A stretch of 64,000 bases of DNA from Nonomuraea typhae (GCF_009760925.1 NZ_VRLV01000002.1:620001-684000); one strand, 5' to 3'. Positions 7,363 to 15,943 are shown, counted from the first letter of the stretch. Made by a program: numbers and translations. Notes: generated from the sequence alone by a model not told the origin.

Positions 7363-8549
7363 AGATCAACCTGCCGGGCGGGCCGTACACGCTGCGCCCG
7401 CCCGTCACCTGGCCACACCGGCCCGCCACCCCCGGAAAACCCGACACACCTGCCGCTCCCGGCGCGCGCGTGGTCTATGCCGCGGCGCACGTCGTGGCCG
7501 ATCCGCTCGGCGACAACACCCCCGGCTCCCCCGCCGCCGTGGACTGGGACGCCACGCTGCGGTTCCGCCGTCATCTGTGGTCGTACGGGCTGCGCGTGGC
7601 CGACGCCATGGACACCGCGCAGCGCAACATGGGGCTGGACTGGGCGGCCACGCGCGAGCTGATCGCCCGCAGCGCCGCCGAGGCGCGCGCCTTCGGCGAT
7701 CCGGAGGAGTTGGTGGCCTGCGGCGCCGGCACCGACCACGCGCCCGGCGCGGACACCCTCCAGGCCGTCACGGACGCCTACGCCGAGCAGATCGAGACCG
7801 TCCGGTCCTCCGGGGCGGGGGTGATCGTCATGGCCTCGCGCCAGCTCGCCGCGATCGCCCGCGGGCCCGAGGACTACCACCGGGTGTACGGCAAGCTGTT
7901 CGGCGTGGCCGGGCGGCCGGTGATCCTGCACTGGCTGGGCGAGATGTTCGACCCGAAGCTGGCCGGATACTGGGGCTCGCGGGACGTCGGCCTGGCCACC
8001 GAGGCGTTCCTGGAGCTCGTCCGGGCCAACGCCGCCATGGTCGAGGGCGTCAAGGTCTCGCTGCTGGACGAGGAGCACGAGGTACGGCTGCGCGCCGCCC
8101 TGCCCCCGGGGGTGCGGCTCTACACCGGGGACGACTTCAACTATCCGTCGCTGATCAGGTCGGGCAGCCATGCGCTGCTGGGCATCTTCGACGCCATCGC
8201 CCCGGCCGCCGCGGCGGCGCTGGGGGCGTTGTCGGCTGCGGAGTCGGCGGTGGACGCGGAGGCTCGGGCCCGAAATTTCGCACTTTATGAGGAGATCTTC
8301 GGGCCGACGGTGCCGCTCTCCCGGAAGATCTTCGAGGCTCCGACCTACCACTACAAGACCGGGATCGTCTTCCTGGCCTGGCTCAACGGGCACCAGGACG
8401 CCTTCACCATGGTCAACGGTGCCCAGTCGGCACGGTCGATCAGCCACCTGGCCGAGGTGTTCCGGCTGGCCGACCGGGCCGGGCTGCTGTCCGACCCCGA
8501 ACTGGCCGTCCGGCGGATGAGCGCCCTGCTGGCGGTGAACGGGCTGTGA
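7359..8549 (+). CDS. DUF993 family protein (dihydrodipicolinate synthase-like barrel)
   Basis: 396 aa protein of the DUF993 family, distantly related to aldolase-type TIM barrels. The conserved AYAAAHVVADPLGDNTPG-like segment (here VVYAAAHVVADPLGDNTPG), the DWDATLRFRRHLWSYGL segment, VILHWLGEMFDPKLAGYWG, and YTGDDFNYPSLI are all present, and the family ending SISHLAEVFRLADRAGLL is intact. The start is GTG at 7359, overlapping the previous stop; the open frame upstream of it is a shadow. The gene is linked by overlaps to an oxidoreductase and an isomerase, a triad I have seen in actinobacterial sugar clusters, suggesting a lyase or aldolase step. The exact reaction is not established. Confidence 0.85.
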   Translation: MKINLPGGPYTLRPPVTWPHRPATPGKPDTPAAPGARVVYAAAHVVADPLGDNTPGSPAAVDWDATLRFRRHLWSYGLRVADAMDTAQRNMGLDWAATRELIARSAAEARAFGDPEELVACGAGTDHAPGADTLQAVTDAYAEQIETVRSSGAGVIVMASRQLAAIARGPEDYHRVYGKLFGVAGRPVILHWLGEMFDPKLAGYWGSRDVGLATEAFLELVRANAAMVEGVKVSLLDEEHEVRLRAALPPGVRLYTGDDFNYPSLIRSGSHALLGIFDAIAPAAAAALGALSAAESAVDAEARARNFALYEEIFGPTVPLSRKIFEAPTYHYKTGIVFLAWLNGHQDAFTMVNGAQSARSISHLAEVFRLADRAGLLSDPELAVRRMSALLAVNGL

Positions 8550-9436
8550 GCCTGTCCCTGAACCAGCGCACCACGCGACGCTGGAGCGTGGCCCAGGCCG
8601 TGGACGGATGCGTGCGCCACGGGCTGGAGGCCATCGGGTTGTGGCGGGAGGAGGTCGCCGAGCAGGGGCTGGCCGCCAGCGCCCGGCTCGTGCGGGCGGC
8701 CGGGTTGCGCGTGTCCTCACTGTGCCGGGGCGGCTTCCTGACCGGCGCCCCCTCACGCACCGCCTCCAGCACCGCCTCGCGCGCCCCTTCCCGCGCCACC
8801 TCCGGAGGCCCCTCGCGGGCCGCGCTCGACGACAACCGGCGGGCCATCGACGAGGCCGCCGAGCTGGGCGCCGCCTGTCTCGTGCTGGTGGTCGGCGGGC
8901 TGCCCGGCGTGGTGCCGGGTGAACCCCTGGCCGGGTTCTCGCGGGATTTGGCCGGGGCCCGCGAGCGGGTGGCCGAGGCGCTGGCCGTACTCGCCCCGTA
9001 TGCCGGGGAGCGGAACGTCCGGCTGGCCCTGGAGCCCCTGCACCCGCTCTACTGCCCGGACCGGGCCGTCGTCTCCACCCTGGGCCAGGCGATCGACCTC
9101 GCCCTGCCGTACCCGGTGGAGCAGGTCGGGGTGGTGGTGGACACCTTCCACGTGTGGTGGGACCCGCAGGTGTTCGAGCAGATCGCGCGGGCCGGGGAGC
9201 GCATCGCCTCCTACCAGGTCTGCGACTACCTTCACCCGCTCCCGGCCGACGTGCTGCTCGGGCGGGGCATGATGGGCGACGGGGTGATCGACTTCCCGCC
9301 GATCACCCGTGCCGTCCTGGCCGCCGGGTACACCGGTGACGTCGAGGTCGAGATCTTCAACGCCGAGGTCTGGGCCGCCGACCCCGACGACGTGGTGGCC
9401 ACCATGAAGCGCCGCTACGCCGACGTGGTCTCCTGA
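8546..9436 (+). CDS. Sugar phosphate isomerase/epimerase-like TIM barrel
   Basis: 296 aa AP-endonuclease-2-fold protein. Metal-ligand segments of the family are visible: LALEPLHPLYCPDRAV, VGVVVDTFHVWWDP, IASYQVCDYLHPLP and the C-terminal GDVEVEIFNAEVWA. A Ser/Ala/Arg-rich insertion at about 67-92 (SRTASSTASRAPSRATSG) is unusual for the fold and may be a surface loop. The GTG start overlaps the DUF993 stop. Together with the preceding two genes it probably forms a pathway for oxidation and cleavage or isomerisation of a sugar or cyclitol. Its last 22 bp overlap the convergent PEP-synthase-like gene. Confidence 0.85.
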   Translation: MSLSLNQRTTRRWSVAQAVDGCVRHGLEAIGLWREEVAEQGLAASARLVRAAGLRVSSLCRGGFLTGAPSRTASSTASRAPSRATSGGPSRAALDDNRRAIDEAAELGAACLVLVVGGLPGVVPGEPLAGFSRDLAGARERVAEALAVLAPYAGERNVRLALEPLHPLYCPDRAVVSTLGQAIDLALPYPVEQVGVVVDTFHVWWDPQVFEQIARAGERIASYQVCDYLHPLPADVLLGRGMMGDGVIDFPPITRAVLAAGYTGDVEVEIFNAEVWAADPDDVVATMKRRYADVVS

Positions 9437-12102
9437 GCCGCCGCCGTCTCCGGGGCGACCGTCCCGTCCACCGCGACCGTCCCCCCGTCCACCATGCCCG
9501 TCCCGTCCACCGTGACCGTCCCGTCCACCGTGACGGTCCCGGCGGCGCCGTCCACGGTGACGGTCTGGCCGGTGGCGATGCGCTCGGTGGCGTGGGCCAC
9601 GCCGACCACCGCCGGGATGCCGTACTCCCTGGCCACGACCGCGCCGTGTGACATGGCGCCGCCCATCTCCATCACCAGGCCGCCCGCCGTCAGGAACAAC
9701 GGCGTCCAGCCGGGATCCGTGGACGGGCAGACCAGGATCTCGCCGGGCTCCAGGTGGGCGCCGGTCGGGTCCATGACGACCCGGGCCGGGCCGGTCACCA
9801 CGCCCGCCGAGGCCGGGGTGCCGGTGATGGCCCCGTCGGCGGCGGGCGTGGATAGCGCCTCGGGCTCGGTGCCGTCCGAGAGCAGCATCCGGGGCACGTG
9901 CCTGCGGCGTGACTCGTGCTCGTGGACGGCCTTGCGACCGGCCACGACCTCGCCGCCCTCACCGGTCTCCAGCGCCTTTCCGACCTCGCGGAAGTCGAGG
10001 AAGAAGACGTCCTGAGGGTCGTCGAGCACGCCCTCGGCCACCAGGTGCTCGCCCACGACGAGCATGCTGCGCCGGACCCCGGCCAGCATCAGCACCGCGT
10101 AGTACTTCGGCAGCTCGCGCAGGCCCGCGAACCGGCGGGTGCGGTCCAGCGCGCGGCGGGCGAGCGTCCCCCGCAGGCGGCCCCTGTGCGCCGCGGCGGC
10201 CACCACCCGTTCCACGGCCGCCCGCGCGTCCGCCGCGCCCCGCTCGAACAGCGCGTCCGGGGCCATGCGGTCGTCCATGCGCAGGTAGTTGGCCAGCACG
10301 CCGATGATGTGGGAGGGGTCGTCGGACCAGCGCTTGACCCCGAGGTCGATCTCCGCGACGCCCCGGTGCCCATACGTCGCCAGGAAGGCGGCGATGGCGT
10401 CCTGCGTGGCCTTCGGCAGCTTGCCCGCCTGGTAGAGGGCGGTCACCTCGGCCGCCGAGCGCTCGCCGAACGGCTCGATGCGGGTGGCCAGCCGCCACAG
10501 CTCCATGTCCATCTCGGTGGTCGGGTTGTGCGGGACGCTGCGCAGCACGTCCTGCATGCCGGAGATCGGGATCCCCGACAGCCTGGAGGCCAGGGCGAAC
10601 AACCCGTAGCCCGTCATCACGATCGGCATGATCGACAGGATCATCGGGAAGCTCCGGCTCAGCAGGCGCTCGGCGTGCTCCAGCCGTTCGTACGGCGTGG
10701 CCGACGGGGCCGGGTCCACCGCCCTGCTCAGCCGGTCACCGAGCTCCCGCGTGTAGGCGAGGGCGCGGTCCGGCCTGGTCAGGGCCCACCAGACACGCCT
10801 CGGGGCGCCGATCTGGCGGGCGGCCCGCCGTACCGCGCGCAGGAACGGCCGGGGCGAGCGATGGATCACCGACAGCCGCGGGTCGTCGGCCAGCGCCGTG
10901 AACAGCCCCGCGGACCGTGCCTCGGCCACCGAGAAGATCCGCGGCACCAGCGCCCGCCCGACGCGGCTGCGGGCCGCCGTGGTCAGGTCGATCCACAGCC
11001 GCTGCCCGGCCTCGGTGAGCGGACCGGCGCCGTCCAGGGGATCGGCCGGCGGGTAGCCGGCCATCCGGGCCGCGCCCGAGCTCACGAGCCGCAGACCCGC
11101 CGCGCCCATCGGCGTGAACGGGCCCATGACGCCCTGGGCCACGTTGACCGAGAAATACACCCTCAGCCCCGGCTTGGTGGCCGGCGGCAGCGGATAGAGC
11201 GTGGTGATCGGCCGCGCCTGGGTGAGCCAGATCTTCCCGTGCGCGTCGATGGCCCACTCGGTGTCCTGAGGGGCGCCGTAGTGCGCCTCCACCCGGGCGC
11301 CCAGCCTGGCCAGGTCGCGCACCTGGGCGTCGGAGAGGCTGAAGCCGCCGGCCGTCGTCTCGACGCGCTCGGTGCCGCCGCCGGGGACGGACCTGATGGC
11401 GATCTTCTTGTCGCCGGCGGCGCGCTCCCGGATCGCCCCCGAGTCGAGGTCCGCGACGAAGCGGTCCGGGTTCACCGCGCCGGACACGACCGCCTCGCCC
11501 AGGCCGGGGCCGGCGTCGATGACGGCCTCGCGGCGGCGGCCGGTGATCGGGTTCGCGGTGAACATGACGCCCGCCACCTCGGCGTCCACCATCGTCTGCA
11601 CGACCACGGCGATCCGCACCGCCGCGTGGTCGATGCCGTTGGACTCGCGGTAGGCGACCGCGCGGTCGGTCCAGAGCGAGGCCCAGCATCGGCGTACGGC
11701 CAGCAGCACCTCCTCCGGCCCCACCACATTGAGGAACGTGTCCTGCTGCCCGGCGAAGCTGGCGAACGGCAGATCCTCTGCCGTGGCCGACGAGCGTACC
11801 GCCACTGGGACGTCCTCCCCCAGAGCCGCATAAGCCTTGCGGATCCGCTCCGCCACGTCGGGCGGGATGGAGGCGCCGAGCAGGCGGTCTCGCGCCTGGC
11901 TCGCCAGGTCCTTGCCCGCGCGTTCGATGACCTCGGGCAGGCCGGCCTGCTCGGCGGCCTGGTGATACGCCTCGGTGGTCAGCGCCCAGCCGGGCGGCAC
12001 CGGCAGCCCGGCCCTGGTCAGCTCGCCGAGATTGGCGGCCTTGCCACCGACCTCGGCGAGCATGCCGGCGTGGATCTCGGGGAACTCCAGCGCTGTTTTC
12101 AT
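9415..12102 (-). CDS. PEP synthase / rifampicin phosphotransferase-like enzyme
   Basis: 895 aa. The N-terminal PEP/pyruvate-binding ATP-grasp domain (about 1-310) shows GGKAANLGELTRAGLPVP, VAVRSSATAEDLPFASFAGQ and EWAIDAHGKIWLTQARPI. A variable middle domain (about 320-745) follows, then a swivelling phosphohistidine domain with GGAMSHGAVVAREYGIPAV (catalytic His in MSHG). The PEP-synthase C-terminal barrel is absent. This three-domain plan and length match rifampicin phosphotransferase (about 867 aa) and related PEP-utilising proteins, so an antibiotic-modifying role is possible but not proven. The C-terminus carries an unusual run of VTVDG-like repeats. A strong AGGAGG precedes the ATG. Confidence 0.75.
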   Translation of the reverse strand: MKTALEFPEIHAGMLAEVGGKAANLGELTRAGLPVPPGWALTTEAYHQAAEQAGLPEVIERAGKDLASQARDRLLGASIPPDVAERIRKAYAALGEDVPVAVRSSATAEDLPFASFAGQQDTFLNVVGPEEVLLAVRRCWASLWTDRAVAYRESNGIDHAAVRIAVVVQTMVDAEVAGVMFTANPITGRRREAVIDAGPGLGEAVVSGAVNPDRFVADLDSGAIRERAAGDKKIAIRSVPGGGTERVETTAGGFSLSDAQVRDLARLGARVEAHYGAPQDTEWAIDAHGKIWLTQARPITTLYPLPPATKPGLRVYFSVNVAQGVMGPFTPMGAAGLRLVSSGAARMAGYPPADPLDGAGPLTEAGQRLWIDLTTAARSRVGRALVPRIFSVAEARSAGLFTALADDPRLSVIHRSPRPFLRAVRRAARQIGAPRRVWWALTRPDRALAYTRELGDRLSRAVDPAPSATPYERLEHAERLLSRSFPMILSIMPIVMTGYGLFALASRLSGIPISGMQDVLRSVPHNPTTEMDMELWRLATRIEPFGERSAAEVTALYQAGKLPKATQDAIAAFLATYGHRGVAEIDLGVKRWSDDPSHIIGVLANYLRMDDRMAPDALFERGAADARAAVERVVAAAAHRGRLRGTLARRALDRTRRFAGLRELPKYYAVLMLAGVRRSMLVVGEHLVAEGVLDDPQDVFFLDFREVGKALETGEGGEVVAGRKAVHEHESRRRHVPRMLLSDGTEPEALSTPAADGAITGTPASAGVVTGPARVVMDPTGAHLEPGEILVCPSTDPGWTPLFLTAGGLVMEMGGAMSHGAVVAREYGIPAVVGVAHATERIATGQTVTVDGAAGTVTVDGTVTVDGTGMVDGGTVAVDGTVAPETAAAQETTSA
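9457..9567 (-). repeat. Tandem repeat encoding the VTVDG-type C-terminal tail
   Basis: A degenerate 12-18 bp repeat built on GTCCCGTCCACCGTGACC is repeated about seven times. It is read in frame on the minus strand as VTVDG/VAVDG/MVDGG units that follow the last strand of the phosphohistidine domain. The core domain would normally end around the first VTVDGAAG, so the repeats look like slippage expansion of the native terminal codons. Confidence 0.75.
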
Positions 12103-12183
12103 GCCGTCCTCCTGGGAGACGCCCGTCGTTCACAGTCTCACCCTTGGGACGCCAGAATTCAACACATGATGAAAATTGTCTTC

Positions 12184-12199
12184 CCCCGAGATTTCGGGG
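12184..12199. promoter_or_regulatory. 16-bp near-palindrome in divergent intergenic region
   Basis: CCCCGAGATTTCGGGG has seven-base arms with one internal mismatch. It lies between the divergent PEP-synthase-like gene (start 12102) and the membrane protein gene (start 12211), 11 bp before the latter's start. Candidate operator; no regulator gene adjoins it. Confidence 0.4.
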
Positions 12200-12210
12200 A
12201 AGGTGAGCGC

Positions 12211-12903
12211 ATGATCGGGGCATGGGATGTGATCAAGCGGGCCTTGGGGTCCCGGGGGTGGCAGTGGGCGGCCGTCTTGACGTTCCTGGCCGGGGCGCTG
12301 GTGGCCGCCGTGGTGCCCGCTTCGGAGGTGGTCCTGCTCACGCAGTCGGTGATCTCGGTGGGGGTGCCGTTCCTGACCATCCGGCTGGCCGGGCAGGTCC
12401 GGACGGCCGTGGGGGCCCGGGTGCCGGCCGTACTGCTGGGCGCCGCAGTGGTGTCGGCCGTGGCCGGGGTGCTCGGGGTGGTGCTCTGCGTGGTCGCGCT
12501 CGCCGTACGGGCCGATCCCGCGCAGGCGGCGGCACCGGCGGTCGTGCTCGGGAGCGTGCTGGTGCAGGTGGGGGCCGGGCTGCTGGGAACCGGGCTCGGG
12601 ATGCTGCTGCGGCCCGCGTGGGTGGCGTGCGCCGCCAGCGTCGTGGTGCCGCTTGGCGTGTACGGGCTCCTGGGCGGGATCGAGGCGTTGCGCCCGGTTC
12701 AGGGGTGGGTGACGTTGTACGCCGCGGCCCGCAATCAGCTCTCGGGGCAGATGGGCGGCCTGGAGTGGGGGCAGTGGGCCGTCGTGACGCTGATCTGGGT
12801 GGTGGGACTCAACCTGCTCGCCGCCGCCCGGCTCCGGGCGGCGGGCGTGCTGGTCACAGGGCCAGAGGCGAGCCGTCCAGGCCCCAGGACGGGGACGGAG
12901 TGA
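12211..12903 (+). CDS. Small integral membrane protein, unrecognised family
   Basis: 230 aa protein with about six hydrophobic helices (for example WQWAAVLTFLAGALVAAVV, AVLLGAAVVSAVAGVLGVVL and WAVVTLIWVVGLNLLAAARL) separated by short polar loops. There is no nucleotide-binding or catalytic motif; the layout recalls ABC-2-type permeases, but no ATPase is nearby. The start at 12211 follows a GAAGGTGAG ribosome site; the much longer upstream open frame is antisense to the PEP-synthase-like gene. Its 3' end overlaps the convergent phosphodiesterase gene by 50 bp. Confidence 0.65.
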   Translation: MIGAWDVIKRALGSRGWQWAAVLTFLAGALVAAVVPASEVVLLTQSVISVGVPFLTIRLAGQVRTAVGARVPAVLLGAAVVSAVAGVLGVVLCVVALAVRADPAQAAAPAVVLGSVLVQVGAGLLGTGLGMLLRPAWVACAASVVVPLGVYGLLGGIEALRPVQGWVTLYAAARNQLSGQMGGLEWGQWAVVTLIWVVGLNLLAAARLRAAGVLVTGPEASRPGPRTGTE

Positions 12904-13747
12904 GGCCGAGCTGGGCCAGTGCCGTGGGGGCCACGTCCACCAGGGCAGCCTCCGGCAGGGCGCGGCCGCCGAGGTTCTCGCCCGGGCGGGCGGCCAGGAC
13001 GAACGTGGTGCGTTCCGCGGCCGAGGTGCCGCCGTGCCCGCCCTGGTCCAGGTGCCCGTGGTCGGTCGTGACCAGCACCGTCCACCGCTCCCGCCCGAAC
13101 GCGGGCCGCGAGCGGATCGCGGCGAGCAGCCGGGCCAGATAGGCGTCCTGGGTCAGCAGCGCATCGGTGTACTCGGGGCAGTGCGGGCCCAGCCGGTGGG
13201 CCACCTCGTCGGTGTCGCCGAAGTACACGAAGGCCAGGTCGGGATCCTGTTCGGCCAGGTGGAGCTCGGCGGCGTCGGCGATCTGCTTGTCGCCCATGGC
13301 GAAGGTGACGGCGTACCCGTCCAGCACGACCCTGGTGTCGATGTCCGCCCCGAACGCGCCGTGCTCGGCCAGCGCCGCCCACGAGAACATGGCGGTGGTG
13401 GTGAGCTGCGGGTCGAGCCGCTTGGCCCGGCTCAAGAAGTCCGGAAATTTCCCGAACTCTGCGCCGGTGAAGCTGTTGTCCACGACGCCATGCTTGTCCG
13501 GCCACACCCCGGTCGCGATCGACGACCACCCCGGCCCGGAGTCCGTCCTGGAAGCGATGCTCCGCTCCCCCAGCGGCACCACCTGCCCCTTGAACCCGGT
13601 GGCCGCCGCATCCGCCTCGCCGTACGGAAGCAGGCCGGTCCCGTGCACCCCGGTGTCCAGGAGTTCCCCCAGCATCGGAGGACGGATGGCCAGCAACCGA
13701 TCGAACCGCAGGCCGTCCATCCCGACGACAAGCACCTTGTCCTTCAC
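12854..13747 (-). CDS. Alkaline phosphatase superfamily phosphodiesterase/pyrophosphatase
   Basis: 297 aa metal-dependent hydrolase. It begins KVLVVGMDGLRFD, the first metal-binding Asp of the nucleotide pyrophosphatase/phosphodiesterase fold. The nucleophile region is SRTDSGPGWSSIATGVWPDKHG (Ser or Thr nucleophile), YFGDTDEVAHRLG gives the Asp/His metal pair, and TTDHGHLDQGGHGG gives the last Asp-His and His ligands. No signal peptide is seen. The GTG at 13747 has a GGGAG site 4 nt upstream; the ATG at 13759 (four codons longer) is an alternative. Substrate unknown (phosphodiester or pyrophosphate). Confidence 0.8.
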   Translation of the reverse strand: MKDKVLVVGMDGLRFDRLLAIRPPMLGELLDTGVHGTGLLPYGEADAAATGFKGQVVPLGERSIASRTDSGPGWSSIATGVWPDKHGVVDNSFTGAEFGKFPDFLSRAKRLDPQLTTTAMFSWAALAEHGAFGADIDTRVVLDGYAVTFAMGDKQIADAAELHLAEQDPDLAFVYFGDTDEVAHRLGPHCPEYTDALLTQDAYLARLLAAIRSRPAFGRERWTVLVTTDHGHLDQGGHGGTSAAERTTFVLAARPGENLGGRALPEAALVDVAPTALAQLGLTPSPSWGLDGSPLAL

Positions 13748-13813
13748 GCCACTCCCCATTGCCCGGAACCGACCGTCACCGCGCACACCCTACGCCCCGT
13801 CCGTCCGCGCCCG

Positions 13814-14587
13814 TCAGGCCGAATACCGCCGCACCCACGCGGCGGCGCCCGGCAGGATCTCCTCCACCGGCGCGACCTGCGGATACCAGGTGCGCTCCCA
13901 CTCCAGCGAGACCCACCCGTCATACCCGGCCGCCCGGAGCAGCTCGCCGCACTCCTCCAGCGGCACCGAGCCGGACCCCATGGGCACCGGCGTGCTGTCG
14001 TTGGCCGACACCGCATCCTTCACCTGCACATACGCCAGGCGGGAGCCGAGGGCGGAGAGGGTGTCGGCCGGGGCTTCGCCGTGGCGCCACGGGTGGAGGA
14101 GGTCCCAGAGGGCGCCGGTGGTGTCCGGGCAGGCGGCGGCGTCGAGGAGTTCGGCGACCTTGGCGCCGGTGGCCATGAGGTCATGCGTCTCCACGAGAAC
14201 CCGCCGGCCCAGTTCGCCCGCCGTACCGGCGACCGCTTGCAGGCGGCGCGCCCCGACGGCGGGGTCGGCGCCGCGCGGGAACACCCGCACGCCCGGCGCA
14301 CCCAGGTCGGCGGCCAGCCGGAGGTCGGCCAGAAGCGCCTCGACCACCGGCTCGTCCGGCCCCGGCTCGCAGATACGCACATACCCCGCCAGGGCGGACA
14401 GCTGCCGGCCCGCCTGCTCCACCGCCTTGCGCACCGCCACACGTTCCGCGGCGGACAGACCGGCGTGCACCCCGGTGTCCGGATGCAGGCGCAGCTCCAG
14501 CCCCCGGCAGTCGTGGCGCACGGCGGTCTCGATCGCCCGGTCCAGGGTGTAGCCGGGCATGCCGAGCGTGCTGACGGACAGGTTCAC
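13814..14587 (-). CDS. Sugar phosphate isomerase/epimerase-like TIM barrel
   Basis: 257 aa compact AP-endonuclease-2-fold protein: MNLSVSTLGMPGYTL start, GLELRLHPDTGV, RVLVETHDLMATG, ALWDLLHPWRHGE, LAYVQVKDAV and GWVSLEWERTWYPQ carry the Glu/His/Asp residues expected for metal binding. It lies 24 bp downstream of the lacI gene on the same strand, so both are probably one transcript. Together with the linked operator sites, it may serve the same substrate as the operon at 6.2-9.4 kb, which encodes a related but distinct isomerase. Confidence 0.83.
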   Translation of the reverse strand: MNLSVSTLGMPGYTLDRAIETAVRHDCRGLELRLHPDTGVHAGLSAAERVAVRKAVEQAGRQLSALAGYVRICEPGPDEPVVEALLADLRLAADLGAPGVRVFPRGADPAVGARRLQAVAGTAGELGRRVLVETHDLMATGAKVAELLDAAACPDTTGALWDLLHPWRHGEAPADTLSALGSRLAYVQVKDAVSANDSTPVPMGSGSVPLEECGELLRAAGYDGWVSLEWERTWYPQVAPVEEILPGAAAWVRRYSA

Positions 14588-14611
14588 AGTGCCCTCCTGA
14601 AGGAATGGGTG

Positions 14612-15601
14612 TCACAGGCGGCGGACGCTCTCGCGGAGCACCACCTCGCCCTGGACCCGTTCGACGACCGGCCGGTCGCCGGCGGCCAGCGCGAGCTCCA
14701 GGGCCCGGGCGCCCATGTCGGCCAGGGGCAGGCGGACCGTCGTCAGCGCCGGCACGTGGTCGCGCAGGGTCGCGATGTCGTCGAACCCGGCCACGGAGAC
14801 GTCCTCCGGCACCCGCACCCCCCGCTCGCGGTAGGCGGCCAGGGCGCCGACGGCCATGACGTCGTTCACGGCGAAGACGCAGGTGGCCTCGCCGGTGTCC
14901 TGGGCGGCCCGGTAGCCGCCGTCGCGGTCGAAGGGGCCGTGGACGACCCGCGGCGCGGGCAGGCCCAGCTCGGCGCAGGCGGCGACGAAGCCGGCGCAGC
15001 GGTCCGCGGCGGTCAGGAGCTGGGGCGGGCCGGCGAGCACGGCGAACCGCGTGTGTCCCAGCGCGGCCAGCGAACGGGCCAGGGCCGCGGCGCCGTCCCG
15101 GTTGGCGGGGGCGACGGTGGCCATGCCCAGAAGGTCCTGGCCGACGCAGGCCACGCGGCCGCCGGCGGCGACATAGCGGTCGAGTTCCCCGCGCAGGCGG
15201 GCGGTCGTGGCGGCGTCGTCCGTGCGGGAGCCGACGAGCAGGACCGCGCGCACCCGCTGGGCGTGGAGCGTGGCGACGTAGGCGATCTCCTGCTCGGGAT
15301 CGCGATGGGTGGTGCCGACCATGACCAGCAGCCGCTCCCCGGCCGCGGCCCGCATGGCGCCGTCGGCCAGCGCGGCGAAGTAGGGGTCCGTGAGATCGTG
15401 CACGACGATGCCGATGACGTTGCTGGCGCCCCGGGCCAGCGTCTGGGCGGCGATGTTGGCCCGGTACCCGAGCTCGTCGGCCGCCTGCTCCACCCGGGCG
15501 CGCAGCCCGGCGCCGACCTGACGGGTGCTCCCGTTCAACACCCGCGAGGCGGTCGCCAGGGAAACCCCCGCCTGCCTCGCCACATCTTCGAGGGTGACCA
15601 C
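14612..15601 (-). CDS. LacI family transcriptional regulator
   Basis: 329 aa repressor. The N-terminal LacI helix-turn-helix reads TLEDVARQAGVSLATASRVL with a following hinge, and the periplasmic-binding-protein-like sensor domain shows NVIGIVVHDLTDPYFAAL, VRAVLLVGSRTDD, FAVNDVMAVGALAAYRERG and VSVAGFDDIATLRDHVPALTTVR. The GTG at 15601 is chosen because AGGAGG lies 4 nt upstream and the HTH then begins at residue 3; the open frame extends 20 codons further. An operator-like dyad overlaps the ribosome site, suggesting autorepression, and a near-identical site at 6200 suggests it also controls the DUF993 operon. Confidence 0.9.
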   Translation of the reverse strand: MVTLEDVARQAGVSLATASRVLNGSTRQVGAGLRARVEQAADELGYRANIAAQTLARGASNVIGIVVHDLTDPYFAALADGAMRAAAGERLLVMVGTTHRDPEQEIAYVATLHAQRVRAVLLVGSRTDDAATTARLRGELDRYVAAGGRVACVGQDLLGMATVAPANRDGAAALARSLAALGHTRFAVLAGPPQLLTAADRCAGFVAACAELGLPAPRVVHGPFDRDGGYRAAQDTGEATCVFAVNDVMAVGALAAYRERGVRVPEDVSVAGFDDIATLRDHVPALTTVRLPLADMGARALELALAAGDRPVVERVQGEVVLRESVRRL

Positions 15602-15611
15602 GACACCTCCT

Positions 15612-15625
15612 GGAAAGCGATTTCC
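15612..15625. promoter_or_regulatory. LacI-type operator upstream of lacI-like gene
   Basis: GGAAAGCGATTTCC matches the palindrome at 6200-6213 at 13 of 14 positions, with the same central CG. It starts directly beside the AGGAGG of the LacI gene, a position suited to autorepression. Confidence 0.72.
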
Positions 15626-15679
15626 CAGTCTGCCAGACCCCAGCCTCCCCTCGCTCGTCACATCCGCGCCGTCGCGTCC

Positions 15680-15769
15680 GGCCTCCTTCTACGGCGGAGC
15701 CACCCTTTTCGGCCTCCCTTTACGGCGGAGCCACCCTTCCGGCCCTCCTTTACGGCGGAGCCCCCTTGC
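15680..15769. repeat. Three tandem copies of a ~30-bp repeat
   Basis: Units of the form GGCCTCCyTTTACGGCGGAG plus CCACCCTT occur three times in a row upstream of the lacI gene. The rest of the gap 15626-15982 holds no convincing gene, only short dyads near the far end. Confidence 0.75.
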
Positions 15770-15902
15770 CCCCACCCGCCGACGTGGGCTCACGCCGATC
15801 GTGGGGGTCGCTTCTCACGTCGGACGTGGTCCCCACCGCAACGGCCCAGCTCACCGGCTAAGTGGGACAACCTGCCGGATCTCCCCGGGTCACCGGGTCG
15901 AG

Positions 15903-15928
15903 GGACGAAACGATCGGCTGTTTCGTCC
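15903..15928. terminator. Hairpin, probable terminator
   Basis: GGACGAAAC and GTTTCGTCC form a perfect 9-bp stem around an 8-base loop, about 55 bp past the stop of the repeat-rich membrane protein gene on the minus strand. There is no clear U tract, as is usual in actinobacteria. Confidence 0.5.
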
Positions 15929-15943
15929 TGCTCGCCGGAGGTG

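Noticed and set aside
9916..12210. Long upstream part of the open frame ending at 12903
   Set aside because: It is antisense to the PEP-synthase-like gene; only the part from ATG 12211 has membrane helices and a ribosome site.
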